Source of the DNA: Alphaproteobacteria bacterium
GTDB taxonomy: Bacteria > Pseudomonadota > Alphaproteobacteria > Micropepsales > Micropepsaceae
DNA length: 64,000 bases
Assembly: GCA_020852655.1 (NCBI GenBank)
Contig: JADZAI010000028.1
Coordinates: forward strand, 1 to 64,000
Reading direction: 5' to 3'
Below, in pieces: positions 56,734-64,000 of this stretch; the stretch's first letter is position 1; every line of letters begins with the position of its first letter. The position numbers were made by a program, and so were the translations under genes. Below the pieces are notes generated by a model. It saw only the letters and a program-made list of their open reading frames with translations, was not told the DNA's origin and did not search any database.

Positions 56734-58098
56734 GTGACCGAAATCCCCGCTGACGACATCGACATCGCCGCGTCCTATTCGCGGCGCGACGCGGCCGTCG
56801 TCGTGCCGATCCTGGATGCGTTGAAGGCGCGCGGCGTGCGCGTCTGGTTCGACAAGAACATCCCGGGTGGGGCGCTGTGGGAGGAGACGATCACCCGCAA
56901 CATGCGCCGGGCGCGCGCGGTGATCTTCTTCGCCTCGAAGGATTCGCTCGAAAGCGACCGCTGCTTTGACGAGGTCTCGGCAGCCCGCACGCTGCGCAAG
57001 CCGATCATCCCCGTGCTCGTCGAGCCGGTTCGGATGCCGGACGATCTGCCCGACCGGCTCGTCCTGACGCTCCAGACGCGCAACACCGTCGATGCCTGGC
57101 CAGGCGCCGAGGGCGATGCCGTCGACGCCATCATGCGCGCCCTCGCCGCCTTCGGCGTCCGGGGTGAGCCGACCATGCGAAGCGCGCCACCCGCCGTCGG
57201 TGCGGCTCCTCCGGCTCAGGAAAACGCCGCCAAACCGCGCGCCGAAGCACCGCCCGCTGCACGCCGGGCCGGTGGACGGGGCTGGCTCTTCGCCGGGCTC
57301 GGTGTCGTCGTTGCCGCCGCGGCGCTGGCCGGCGGGCTCTTTGCCGGCGGCGTCTTCAAGGGCGGACTCGAGCGGCTTCAGGTGACTGACGCCGAATGGT
57401 GCAGCCTCTCTGCACCGCAATTGCTCGCGAAAGGCGTGACCGCGGAAGGCATGCCGGCGCTGGTCGAAGCCGCCAATGCCGGCGACCGCGACGCGCAGAC
57501 CCTGCACTGCCTTTCGGCCAACAAAGGCTGTACCGGCGGCGGCGACACGACCGCCAACATGACGGCCGCCTATGCCGCCTGCGAACAGGCCGGCGCCAGG
57601 GGCAGTTGGCGCGCCGTCTTCAACCAGGGCTGGCTGAAGCAGCGCGGCTGCGGCGTCCGCATCGACGGACCCGGCGCCGTCACCGCCTACACGCGCTCGG
57701 CCGAGGCCGGCTGCGCCATCGCCCAATTCTATCTCGGCACGCTCTATCTCGACGCCGAACTCGTCGGCTACGACGAGGTCAAGGGCATCAAGTGGCTGAC
57801 GGCGTCGGCCGACCAGAACTACGCCCCCGCCCTCAACCGTCTCGGCGCCGCCTATGCGCTTGGCCGCGGCGTGCCGGAAGACGATGTGCGCGGCACGGAA
57901 TATTACCGCCGCGCCGCCGAACTCGGCGATCCCCGTGCCATGATCAACTATGCGCGCGCGCTCGAGCAGGGCGTCGGCGTCGAAAAGAACACCGGCGCCG
58001 CCATCGTCTATTACCGCCGCGCGGCGGAGCAGAGCGACGATCAGGAAATCAAACAGCTCGCCCAGGATTCACTGAAGCGCCTGGGCGCTTCGTCATGA
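56734..58098 (+). CDS. Membrane TIR-domain protein with Sel1-like repeats
   Basis: 454 residues from a GTG (weak ribosome site; no ATG/GTG nearer). Residues ~9-140 form a bacterial TIR domain: AASYSRRD (strand A and box 1), WFDKNIPGGALWEE (BB loop, residues 38-51), and FFASKDSLESDRCFDEVSAA with the likely catalytic Glu80. A Pro/Ala linker then leads to one membrane helix (~184-206). The C-terminal ~245 residues are Sel1-like repeats (AVTAYTRSAEAGCAIAQFYLG, GTEYYRRAAELGDPRAMINYARALEQG) with several cysteines, predicted periplasmic. Bacterial TIR domains usually consume NAD or make cyclic ADP-ribose signals. It is paired with the next gene and may be co-transcribed with mltA-smr. Confidence 0.82.
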   Translation: MTEIPADDIDIAASYSRRDAAVVVPILDALKARGVRVWFDKNIPGGALWEETITRNMRRARAVIFFASKDSLESDRCFDEVSAARTLRKPIIPVLVEPVRMPDDLPDRLVLTLQTRNTVDAWPGAEGDAVDAIMRALAAFGVRGEPTMRSAPPAVGAAPPAQENAAKPRAEAPPAARRAGGRGWLFAGLGVVVAAAALAGGLFAGGVFKGGLERLQVTDAEWCSLSAPQLLAKGVTAEGMPALVEAANAGDRDAQTLHCLSANKGCTGGGDTTANMTAAYAACEQAGARGSWRAVFNQGWLKQRGCGVRIDGPGAVTAYTRSAEAGCAIAQFYLGTLYLDAELVGYDEVKGIKWLTASADQNYAPALNRLGAAYALGRGVPEDDVRGTEYYRRAAELGDPRAMINYARALEQGVGVEKNTGAAIVYYRRAAEQSDDQEIKQLAQDSLKRLGASS

Positions 58099-58105
58099 GA
58101 GCGAA

Positions 58106-59839
58106 ATGAGTCAAGCCGCCGACGAACCGATCCACGCCGCGATCTCGTATTCGCGCGCCGACCAGTCCCGGGTCGAGGCGCTGCTCAGTAGCCTCAAGGC
58201 GCGCGGGCTCGTCATCTGGTTCGACAAGGACATCCCCGGCGGCGCGCTGTGGGAAGAGATCATCGCGAAGAAATATCGCGCCAGCGGCGCGCTGCTGTTC
58301 TTCGTTTCGAAGGCCTCGCTGGAATCGCAGCGCTGTTCGGAAGAAGTCTCGACCGCACGCACCCTCGGCAAACCGATCATCCCCGTTCTGCTCGATCCGC
58401 TGAAGCTCCCCGACGATCTGCCCGATCGTTTCGTGCTGACGCTCCAGGCGCGCAACACGGTCGACGCCTTCGAGCGCAATCAGGAGGAAGTGGAAACGGC
58501 TATCCTGAAGGCGCTCGACGGCTTCGGCATCAGGCCCGGCGCCGTCCCCGTCATCGCGCCGCCGCCGAAGTCGACGCCCCGCCCGGCCCACACGCCCACG
58601 CCGGCGGCACTGCCGTCACGCAGCGGCTCGGGCCGGATGATCGCCATCGGCGGCGCGCTCCTTGCTGTCCTCCTCGTCATCGGCGGCTATTTCGCCTTCG
58701 TTCGCGACAGTGCCGACAAGGCGCCTTCGGCCGGCGTCTCCGCCCCGGCGGCAACGACGGCATCGGTGCCTTCGACCGTCACGTCGCAGCCCGCCGACAA
58801 GCCGGCCGAGCCGCCCGTCGAAGTCGCGGACGCGCCGCCGCCGTCGACGCCGGACGCTACCCCGCCGCCTCCGACGCCCGCACCGGCACCAGCCGAACCG
58901 GCCCCCACGACGGCAACGCCGGCCGCCGACGCGACGGGCAAGCTGACCATGGAGAAATCGAGCTACCCTGTCGGCTATCCGATCAAAATCCGTGTGGCGG
59001 ACCTGCCCGGAGACGACGGCGACTATGTCGCCATCGCTGTCGCCGGGTCTGCGCCCACGGACTACGTCTCCCGCAAGGGCTCGGAAGGCGCGACGGCGAA
59101 GGCCCTGACGCTCCAGCCGGTGATGAAGCCGGGCGACTATGAGCTTCGCCTCTTCTACGGCACCGATGTCGTCAACGGCGGCGCCCCGGTCGTGCGCGCC
59201 AGCCTGCCCTTCAAGGTGACACCGGCCGAGCCGGTCACGATCGCGCTCGGCAAAGAGAGCTATGCCGAGGGCGAGCGCATCGTCGTCAGCTACAAGGGGA
59301 TGCCGGGCAACGAGCGCGACTGGATTTCCGTTGCCAAGTCGGATGCCGGAGAAAGTTCCTACGTCGCCTACGAATACACCGGCGGCAACAAGGAGGGGAC
59401 GCTCAGCATCCGCCCGATGGTGCAGCCGGGCGAGTACGAGGTTCGCGTCTATTTCGACGACACCACCGGCGACAAGAAAGTCCGCACCCGGCAGGTGTTC
59501 CAGGTGACGCCGGCGCCGCCGGTCGTGGGCGCGTTGGACGCCAATTCCTACGTGCCGGGCAGCGTGATCAAGGTCTCCTATTCGTCGATGCCCGGCAACG
59601 AGCGGGACTGGTTCTCGCTTGCCAAGGCCGGAACAGCGGACACCGCCTACATCACCTATGTCTATACAGGTGGCCCCTCCTCGGGTCAGGTCGAACTGAA
59701 GGCGCCCGATGAACCGGGTGCCTATGAGATTCGCGGCTATTTCGACGACGGCACGGGCGACAAGACCGTCCGTGTACGCCTGCCTTTCACCGTTGCTGCG
59801 GCGGCGACGGCTGGCGACCCCGCGGCGCCAAAAAACTGA
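58106..59839 (+). CDS. Membrane TIR-domain protein with three Ig-like repeats
   Basis: 577 residues, starting 7 bases after the first TIR gene. The TIR domain (~9-140) aligns without gaps to the first: AAISYSRAD, WFDKDIPGGALWEE at 38-51, and SLESQRCSEEVSTA with Glu80. A Pro-rich linker, one membrane helix (~178-199), a Pro/Ala/Thr-rich stalk (~202-285), then three ~90-residue beta-rich repeats follow. Repeats 2 and 3 share SY-x-x-G, MPGNERDW, YTGG and PG-x-YE-(I/V)-R-x-YFDD-x-TGD signatures; repeat 1 is more diverged. These are Ig-like and presumably periplasmic binding modules. TIR enzymatic or scaffold activity inside, sensing outside, is inferred from topology. Confidence 0.82.
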   Translation: MSQAADEPIHAAISYSRADQSRVEALLSSLKARGLVIWFDKDIPGGALWEEIIAKKYRASGALLFFVSKASLESQRCSEEVSTARTLGKPIIPVLLDPLKLPDDLPDRFVLTLQARNTVDAFERNQEEVETAILKALDGFGIRPGAVPVIAPPPKSTPRPAHTPTPAALPSRSGSGRMIAIGGALLAVLLVIGGYFAFVRDSADKAPSAGVSAPAATTASVPSTVTSQPADKPAEPPVEVADAPPPSTPDATPPPPTPAPAPAEPAPTTATPAADATGKLTMEKSSYPVGYPIKIRVADLPGDDGDYVAIAVAGSAPTDYVSRKGSEGATAKALTLQPVMKPGDYELRLFYGTDVVNGGAPVVRASLPFKVTPAEPVTIALGKESYAEGERIVVSYKGMPGNERDWISVAKSDAGESSYVAYEYTGGNKEGTLSIRPMVQPGEYEVRVYFDDTTGDKKVRTRQVFQVTPAPPVVGALDANSYVPGSVIKVSYSSMPGNERDWFSLAKAGTADTAYITYVYTGGPSSGQVELKAPDEPGAYEIRGYFDDGTGDKTVRVRLPFTVAAAATAGDPAAPKN

Positions 59840-59957
59840 TCGGCGAGGCTGGTGTCCGATTCCGGACACTCGCATCGTTGTGATGCAATTCGGACTTGAT
59901 TCCGGGTCTGCCCCGGGCGCAGGTGGCTCAAACCACGCTCAGGGAAATCCCACCTGC

Positions 59958-61985
59958 ATGAAAATCTTCCGCCGCGCGGCGCTGGCCGCGTCCTTCCTCG
60001 TATTGGCCGCCGCAACGGCCGGCGCCGAAGCCAGCAAGCCGACCATCGGCGCGTGGGGCTTCGACCTCGCGGGCATGGATAGCTCGATCCAGCCCGGCGA
60101 CGACTTCTTCCGCTATGTCGGCGGCACCTGGATGAAGAACACCCAGATCCCGGCCGACAAGACCTCCTATGGCTCCTTCGTCATGCTGCGCGACAAGGCG
60201 GAAGCCGATGTGCAGGAGACGATCGAGGCGAACGCCAAGGAGAAGCACGAAGCGGGCACCGCCGGCCAGAAGGTCGCCGACTTCTACAACGCCTTCCTCG
60301 ACACGGCTGCCATCGAGGCCAAGGGTCTCGATCCCGCGAAGGCCGACCTTGGCCTCATCGCCGAGGCCAAGACGCTCGAGGACATCGCCATGATCATGGC
60401 GACGCCCGGTCTGCCCGGCGGCCCGCTGGGCATGAGCCCCGGCATCGATTCCAAGGACCCCAACAAATACATCGTCGACGTCTCGCAGAGCGGCCTCGGC
60501 CTGCCGGAGCGCGAATATTACCTCAAGGACGACAAGCAGTTTCAGGACATCCGCGCGGCCTATGTCGCCTACGCCGCGAAGATGCTGACGATGGCGGGTT
60601 ACGCCGATCCGCAGAAGAATGCCGAGGCGATCCTGGCGCTCGAGACGGAGATCGCGAAGAATTCCTGGGAGATCGCGCGCCGCCGCGATCCGGTCGCGAT
60701 GTATAATCCGAAGACACGAGCCGAACTGGCGGCTTTCGCGCCGGAATATCCCTGGGCGGTTTCGGCCGAGACGCTCGGCATCCCGAATTTCGACCGCTAC
60801 AACGTCAACGAGTCCGACGCGATCCAGAAGCTCTCGAAACTCTACGCGGCGACGCCGGTCGATCTCTGGAAGGCCTACCTGACCTTCCATTATCTCGACG
60901 CCTATTCGGCCTATCTGCCGAAGGCCTATGACGACACCGCCTTCGCCTTCAATTCGCTGCTGTCCGGCCAGAAGGAACAGCGGCCGCGCTGGAAGCGGGC
61001 GATCTCGGCGCTGGGCGGTTCGCTCGGCGAAGCGGTGGGCGAGCTCTATGTCGCGCGGCACTTCTCGCCTGAGGCCAAGGGCCAGATGCTCCAGCTCGTG
61101 GAGAATCTGCGCGCCGCCTACAAGAAGCGCATCGAAGGCCTCGCCTGGATGGGCGACGCGACCAAGAAGGAAGCGCTGATGAAGCTCGCCGCATTCCGCG
61201 TGAAGATCGGCTACCCCGACAAGTGGCGCGACTATTCGGCCTTCGAAGTGAAGCCGGACGATGCACTCGGCAACGCGCGCCGCTCGGCCGTCTATGAGTG
61301 GAACCGCAACGCGCAGCGCCTCGACCAACCGACCGACAAGGACGAATGGCTGATGCCGCCGCAAACGGTGAACGCTTATTACAACCCGGTGTTCAACGAG
61401 ATCGTCTTCCCGGCCGCGATCCTCCAGGCGCCGTTCTTCGACATGGCGGCGGATCCGGCGGTGAACTACGGCGCGATCGGCGCGGTGATCGGCCATGAGA
61501 TGGGTCACGGCTTCGACGACCAGGGCTCGCAGTTCGATGCCAACGGCAACCTGCGCAACTGGTGGACCGACGAAGATCGCGCCCGCTTCACCGAGCGCAC
61601 CAAGGCGCTGGGTGCGCAGTATGACGCGTTCGAGCCGCTGCCCGGCATCCACGTGAACGGCGCGTTGACGATGGGCGAGAATATCGGCGACCTCGGCGGC
61701 ATCCAGGTCGCGCACGAGGCCTATGAAATCTCGCTGAACGGCCAGACGCCCGAAGTGAAGGACGGTTTCACCGGCGAGCAGCGCTTCTTCCTCGGCTTCG
61801 GCCAAGTGTGGCGTTCGATCTATCGCGACGAAGCGACGCGCAACCAGGTCATGTCCGACCCGCACAGCCCGCCGCAGTATCGCGTCAACGGCGTCGTCCC
61901 GAATGTCGACGACTGGTACGCCGCCTTCAACATCACCGGCGGCAAGCTGTTCATCGCCCCGGAAAAGCGCGTCCATATCTGGTAA
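59958..61985 (+). CDS. M13-family zinc metallopeptidase
   Basis: 675 residues from MKIFRRAALA with a signal peptide ending near AGAEA; no lipobox, so periplasmic or secreted. The N-terminal M13 lobe includes DDFFRYVGGTWMKNTQIP. The catalytic zinc site is VIGHEMGHGFDDQGSQFD (HExxH), third ligand in GENIGDLGGIQVA, and VNGVVPNVDDWYAAF near the end. These neprilysin-like peptidases cut short peptides. Upstream 118 bases hold a small dyad (59852-59869). A strong terminator follows. Confidence 0.95.
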   Translation: MKIFRRAALAASFLVLAAATAGAEASKPTIGAWGFDLAGMDSSIQPGDDFFRYVGGTWMKNTQIPADKTSYGSFVMLRDKAEADVQETIEANAKEKHEAGTAGQKVADFYNAFLDTAAIEAKGLDPAKADLGLIAEAKTLEDIAMIMATPGLPGGPLGMSPGIDSKDPNKYIVDVSQSGLGLPEREYYLKDDKQFQDIRAAYVAYAAKMLTMAGYADPQKNAEAILALETEIAKNSWEIARRRDPVAMYNPKTRAELAAFAPEYPWAVSAETLGIPNFDRYNVNESDAIQKLSKLYAATPVDLWKAYLTFHYLDAYSAYLPKAYDDTAFAFNSLLSGQKEQRPRWKRAISALGGSLGEAVGELYVARHFSPEAKGQMLQLVENLRAAYKKRIEGLAWMGDATKKEALMKLAAFRVKIGYPDKWRDYSAFEVKPDDALGNARRSAVYEWNRNAQRLDQPTDKDEWLMPPQTVNAYYNPVFNEIVFPAAILQAPFFDMAADPAVNYGAIGAVIGHEMGHGFDDQGSQFDANGNLRNWWTDEDRARFTERTKALGAQYDAFEPLPGIHVNGALTMGENIGDLGGIQVAHEAYEISLNGQTPEVKDGFTGEQRFFLGFGQVWRSIYRDEATRNQVMSDPHSPPQYRVNGVVPNVDDWYAAFNITGGKLFIAPEKRVHIW

Positions 61986-62008
61986 CGCGCCGCACCGTCG
62001 GATCAGCG

Positions 62009-62040
62009 AAAGGCCCGCGGTTTGCCCCGCGGGCCTTTTT
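62009..62040 (+). terminator. Intrinsic terminator after the M13 peptidase gene
   Basis: AAAGGCCCGCGG (62009-62020) pairs with CCGCGGGCCTTT (62027-62038) around a 6-base loop, followed by further Ts. This is the clearest Rho-independent terminator in the window, 23 bases after the stop. Confidence 0.92.
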
Positions 62041-62087
62041 CATTCGGCCCTCGGCGTCGATCCTCGAAGCCGCGGCTGCGTAGCGCC

Positions 62088-62483
62088 CTACTCCGCCTGG
62101 CGCTTCGACTCGCGGCCGTTCGGATCCTTCACTGTGTTTTCGTCGACCACCGTCAGCACGACGCTGCGCGTGCCGAACTCGTTCGCCGTGACCGAGGCTT
62201 CGCAGGTGCCGGCCGTCGGTCCGGGCTTCGCGTCCCATGCGCCGCTGATGCTTTGGCTCATCGGGGCCTGTCCCGGCATCTCCATGCTCTGCGTCGCGGT
62301 GAAGGTGCCGTCGGTTTTGTAGACCGAGTGGGTCTTCACCATCATCTTGTGGTCGCCCATGTCGGCCTCGCCTTCGCTGTTCCAGGTCCCGGTCAGGAAG
62401 CTCTTGCAGGTCGCATTGTCGAAGGCGGCCGCCGGCGCAACGAACAGCAGCGCGGTTGCGGCGGCGCAGAACAGGGTCTTCAT
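62088..62483 (-). CDS. Small exported protein of unknown function
   Basis: 131 residues from the ATG behind GGAGAGAG. A signal peptide (MKTLFCAAATALLFVAPAAA) precedes a single domain with FLTGTWNSEGEADMGDHKM, SVYKTDGTFTATQSME and SISGAWDAKPGPTAGTCEASV. The LTGTW...GTW/GAW pattern resembles lipocalin-like DUF proteins of the periplasm. The mature part has two cysteines, probably a disulfide. It follows the gamma-glutamyltransferase gene by 53 bases on the same strand. Confidence 0.75.
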   Translation of the reverse strand: MKTLFCAAATALLFVAPAAAFDNATCKSFLTGTWNSEGEADMGDHKMMVKTHSVYKTDGTFTATQSMEMPGQAPMSQSISGAWDAKPGPTAGTCEASVTANEFGTRSVVLTVVDENTVKDPNGRESKRQAE

Positions 62484-62536
62484 CGCTCTCTCCATCTTTG
62501 CGACTTCCATAGACCGCCGCAGGTCGCGGCGGAAGG

Positions 62537-64000
62537 TCACGGGGCGCGCGCCTGGCCCTCGCGGCGCGGATCCGCCCCGCCGACGAGATGCCCGCTGTCG
62601 TCGAGCTCGATCGCGTGCAGGCCCGACGCCTCGCCGGCCCGCGCGTCGGAGATCTGGTGTCCCATCCGTTCCAGTGCCGCGCGTATTGCCGGGTCGAAGC
62701 TCTGCTCGATGATGACCGGCCCGCGCGCCACGACATTGGGCAGCGACACGGCGTCCTGCGGCGTCATGTTCCAGTCGAGCGTCGCGACCAGCGTCTTCAG
62801 CACATAGGCGATGATCGCGTTCCCTCCGGGCGAGCCGGCGGCGAGCCGGAACCTGCCGTCCTTGAAGACGATCGTCGGCGCCATCGACGAGCGTGGCTTC
62901 TTGCCCGCCGCGACGGCATTGGCGACCGGCGTGCCGTCCGGGCCGGTCGGCATGAAGGAGAAATCGGTGAGCTGGTTGTTGAGGAAGAAGCCCGCGGCCA
63001 TGCGCCCGGACCCGAACGGACCTTCGACCGTCGTCGTCATGGAGACGACGTTGCCGGCGTTGTCGACGACGACGAAATGGCTGGTGCCAGTCCAGCCGCC
63101 GGTCTCGTCCGACGCGCGCTTCTCGGCCCCGGGCGGCATGCCGGCCTCGGCGTTTGGCAGCGCCTTGTCGGCCTGGATCAGCGCCGCGCGGCCCTTCAGA
63201 TACGTGCCGTCGAGCAGCCCGGCCGTGGGCACGTCGACGAAACGGTCGTCGGCCGCATATTTGTCGCGGTCGGCATAGGCGAGACGCATCGCCTCGATCA
63301 TCAGGTGCCAGCCTTCGGCGCTGTTGCCCGCCTTGGCCATGTCGAAATGCGACAGGATCCCGAGCGCGTTCAGCACGCCGAGTCCGCCGGACGACGGCGG
63401 CCCCATGCCGCACACCAGATACACGCGATATGGCTCGCAGATCGGCTCCAGCTTGCGGGCCTCGTAGCCGCCGAGGTCGTCCAGCGTCAGCGACCCCGGA
63501 TCGTTGCCGCGATGCACGGCCGCGACGATCGCCTCCGCCACCGGCCCGCGATAGAAGCCGGCCAGTCCCAGCTCGCTGATCTTCCTCAGCGTGTCGGCAT
63601 AGGCGGGATTTTTCAGCACATAGCCCACCGGCAGCGGCGTCGTGCCATCGGTCGTCAGATACGACGCCGCATCGGGTGGCAACGGCCCGAACGAGGCGAC
63701 CATCCCGATCACCGCGTTCATGCGCTGCGAAACCTGGAAGCCCTCCGTCGCCAGCCGCATTGCCGGCTCGAAATCGGCCGCGACACCGAGTCGCCCGTGA
63801 TTCCGGTCCTGATAGGCCAGCATGAGCACGGCCACTGCGCCGGGCACGCCGACCGACCGGCCGCTCCGCACCGCCTCGACGAAATCCTCCGGCTGTCCGT
63901 CTTTCAGGAAGAGCGCCGGCGTCGCCCCCGCCGGTGCCATCTCGCGCCCGTCATAGGCGGTGACATCTCCGGTCGCCGCGTCGTAGTGCAGCAGGAACGC
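62537..64000 (-). CDS. ggt: Gamma-glutamyltransferase (5' end beyond window)
   Basis: 488 codons are inside the window, open to its right edge; the N-terminal part lies outside. DGREMAPAGATP near the edge and GMGPPSSGGLGVLNALGIL are family signatures. The autoprocessing nucleophile threonine is in GTSHFVVVDNAGN, with GPFGSGRMAAGFFLNNQLTDFSF and APTIVFKDGRFRLAAGSPGGNAII after it. Family enzymes self-cleave into two subunits and transfer gamma-glutamyl groups from glutathione, usually in the periplasm. The TTH motif is varied to TSH here, which is seen in relatives acting on other gamma-glutamyl compounds. Confidence 0.93.
   Translation of the reverse strand, partial: AFLLHYDAATGDVTAYDGREMAPAGATPALFLKDGQPEDFVEAVRSGRSVGVPGAVAVLMLAYQDRNHGRLGVAADFEPAMRLATEGFQVSQRMNAVIGMVASFGPLPPDAASYLTTDGTTPLPVGYVLKNPAYADTLRKISELGLAGFYRGPVAEAIVAAVHRGNDPGSLTLDDLGGYEARKLEPICEPYRVYLVCGMGPPSSGGLGVLNALGILSHFDMAKAGNSAEGWHLMIEAMRLAYADRDKYAADDRFVDVPTAGLLDGTYLKGRAALIQADKALPNAEAGMPPGAEKRASDETGGWTGTSHFVVVDNAGNVVSMTTTVEGPFGSGRMAAGFFLNNQLTDFSFMPTGPDGTPVANAVAAGKKPRSSMAPTIVFKDGRFRLAAGSPGGNAIIAYVLKTLVATLDWNMTPQDAVSLPNVVARGPVIIEQSFDPAIRAALERMGHQISDARAGEASGLHAIELDDSGHLVGGADPRREGQARAP

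Noticed and set aside
59928..61976. 682-codon minus-strand open frame
   Set aside because: It is antisense to the M13 peptidase with its HExxH site, and its translation is Arg/Val-rich low-complexity typical of shadow frames.

Overview
The window is a GC-rich chromosome segment from an alphaproteobacterium. This is inferred from gene content and order: leuS-lptE-holA beside parB-parA-rsmG-mnmG-mnmE-DUF6489, then rho-hemJ-hemH, then the run ppsR-maf-aroE-coaE-dnaQ, secB, Tim44-like, mltA, smr. It is supported by parS palindromes and CtrA-type TTAA-N7-TTAA sites. I cannot name a genus. The layout places the window close to the replication origin, and I propose the 49348-49797 gap between hemH and ppsR as an oriC candidate.

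Region by region. 1-2470: the 3' end of a tRNA-Gly followed by a less GC-rich accessory gene (DUF262/HNH, GmrSD-like restriction) with a broken gene tail upstream of it; this looks like an island edge. 2473-10111: a catabolic cluster (GMC oxidoreductase, D-aminoacylase-type amidohydrolase, alpha/beta hydrolase, VOC protein, Baeyer-Villiger-type monooxygenase) with a TetR-like palindrome. 10243-14643: a MacA/MacB-like export operon with one adaptor, one ATPase and two tandem permease paralogs. 14650-22413: envelope and metabolic genes (DUF2807 protein, MBL hydrolase, orphan OmpR-type regulator, ribA, a repeat protein coupled to an L,D-transpeptidase, YggS, a ThiE-like protein, a porin). 22738-24333: a very unusual secreted acidic protein. 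24426-33093: DUF3576 lipoprotein, leuS, lptE, holA, with a BKACE/VOC/SDR/MFS cassette wedged between lptE and holA and another VOC gene after holA. 33160-39063: the chromosome-partitioning and tRNA-modification operon on the minus strand, carrying parS sites.

39198-47513: a thioredoxin-domain protein, dienelactone hydrolase, quinone oxidoreductase, asd, an unknown exported protein, a GNAT enzyme, a VapBC toxin-antitoxin pair and rho. 47858-53994: heme synthesis (hemJ, hemH), the origin candidate, and ppsR, maf, aroE, coaE, dnaQ and secB. 54214-56668: Tim44-like, mltA and smr. 56734-59839: two tandem membrane-anchored TIR-domain proteins. Their TIR halves are nearly superimposable, but their predicted periplasmic parts differ completely (Sel1-like repeats versus three Ig-like repeats). 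This pair is the strongest candidate for an undescribed system. 59958-64000: an M13 peptidase with a strong terminator, a small exported protein, and a gamma-glutamyltransferase that runs off the window.

All functional calls are by recognition of motifs and gene order; no database search was run.
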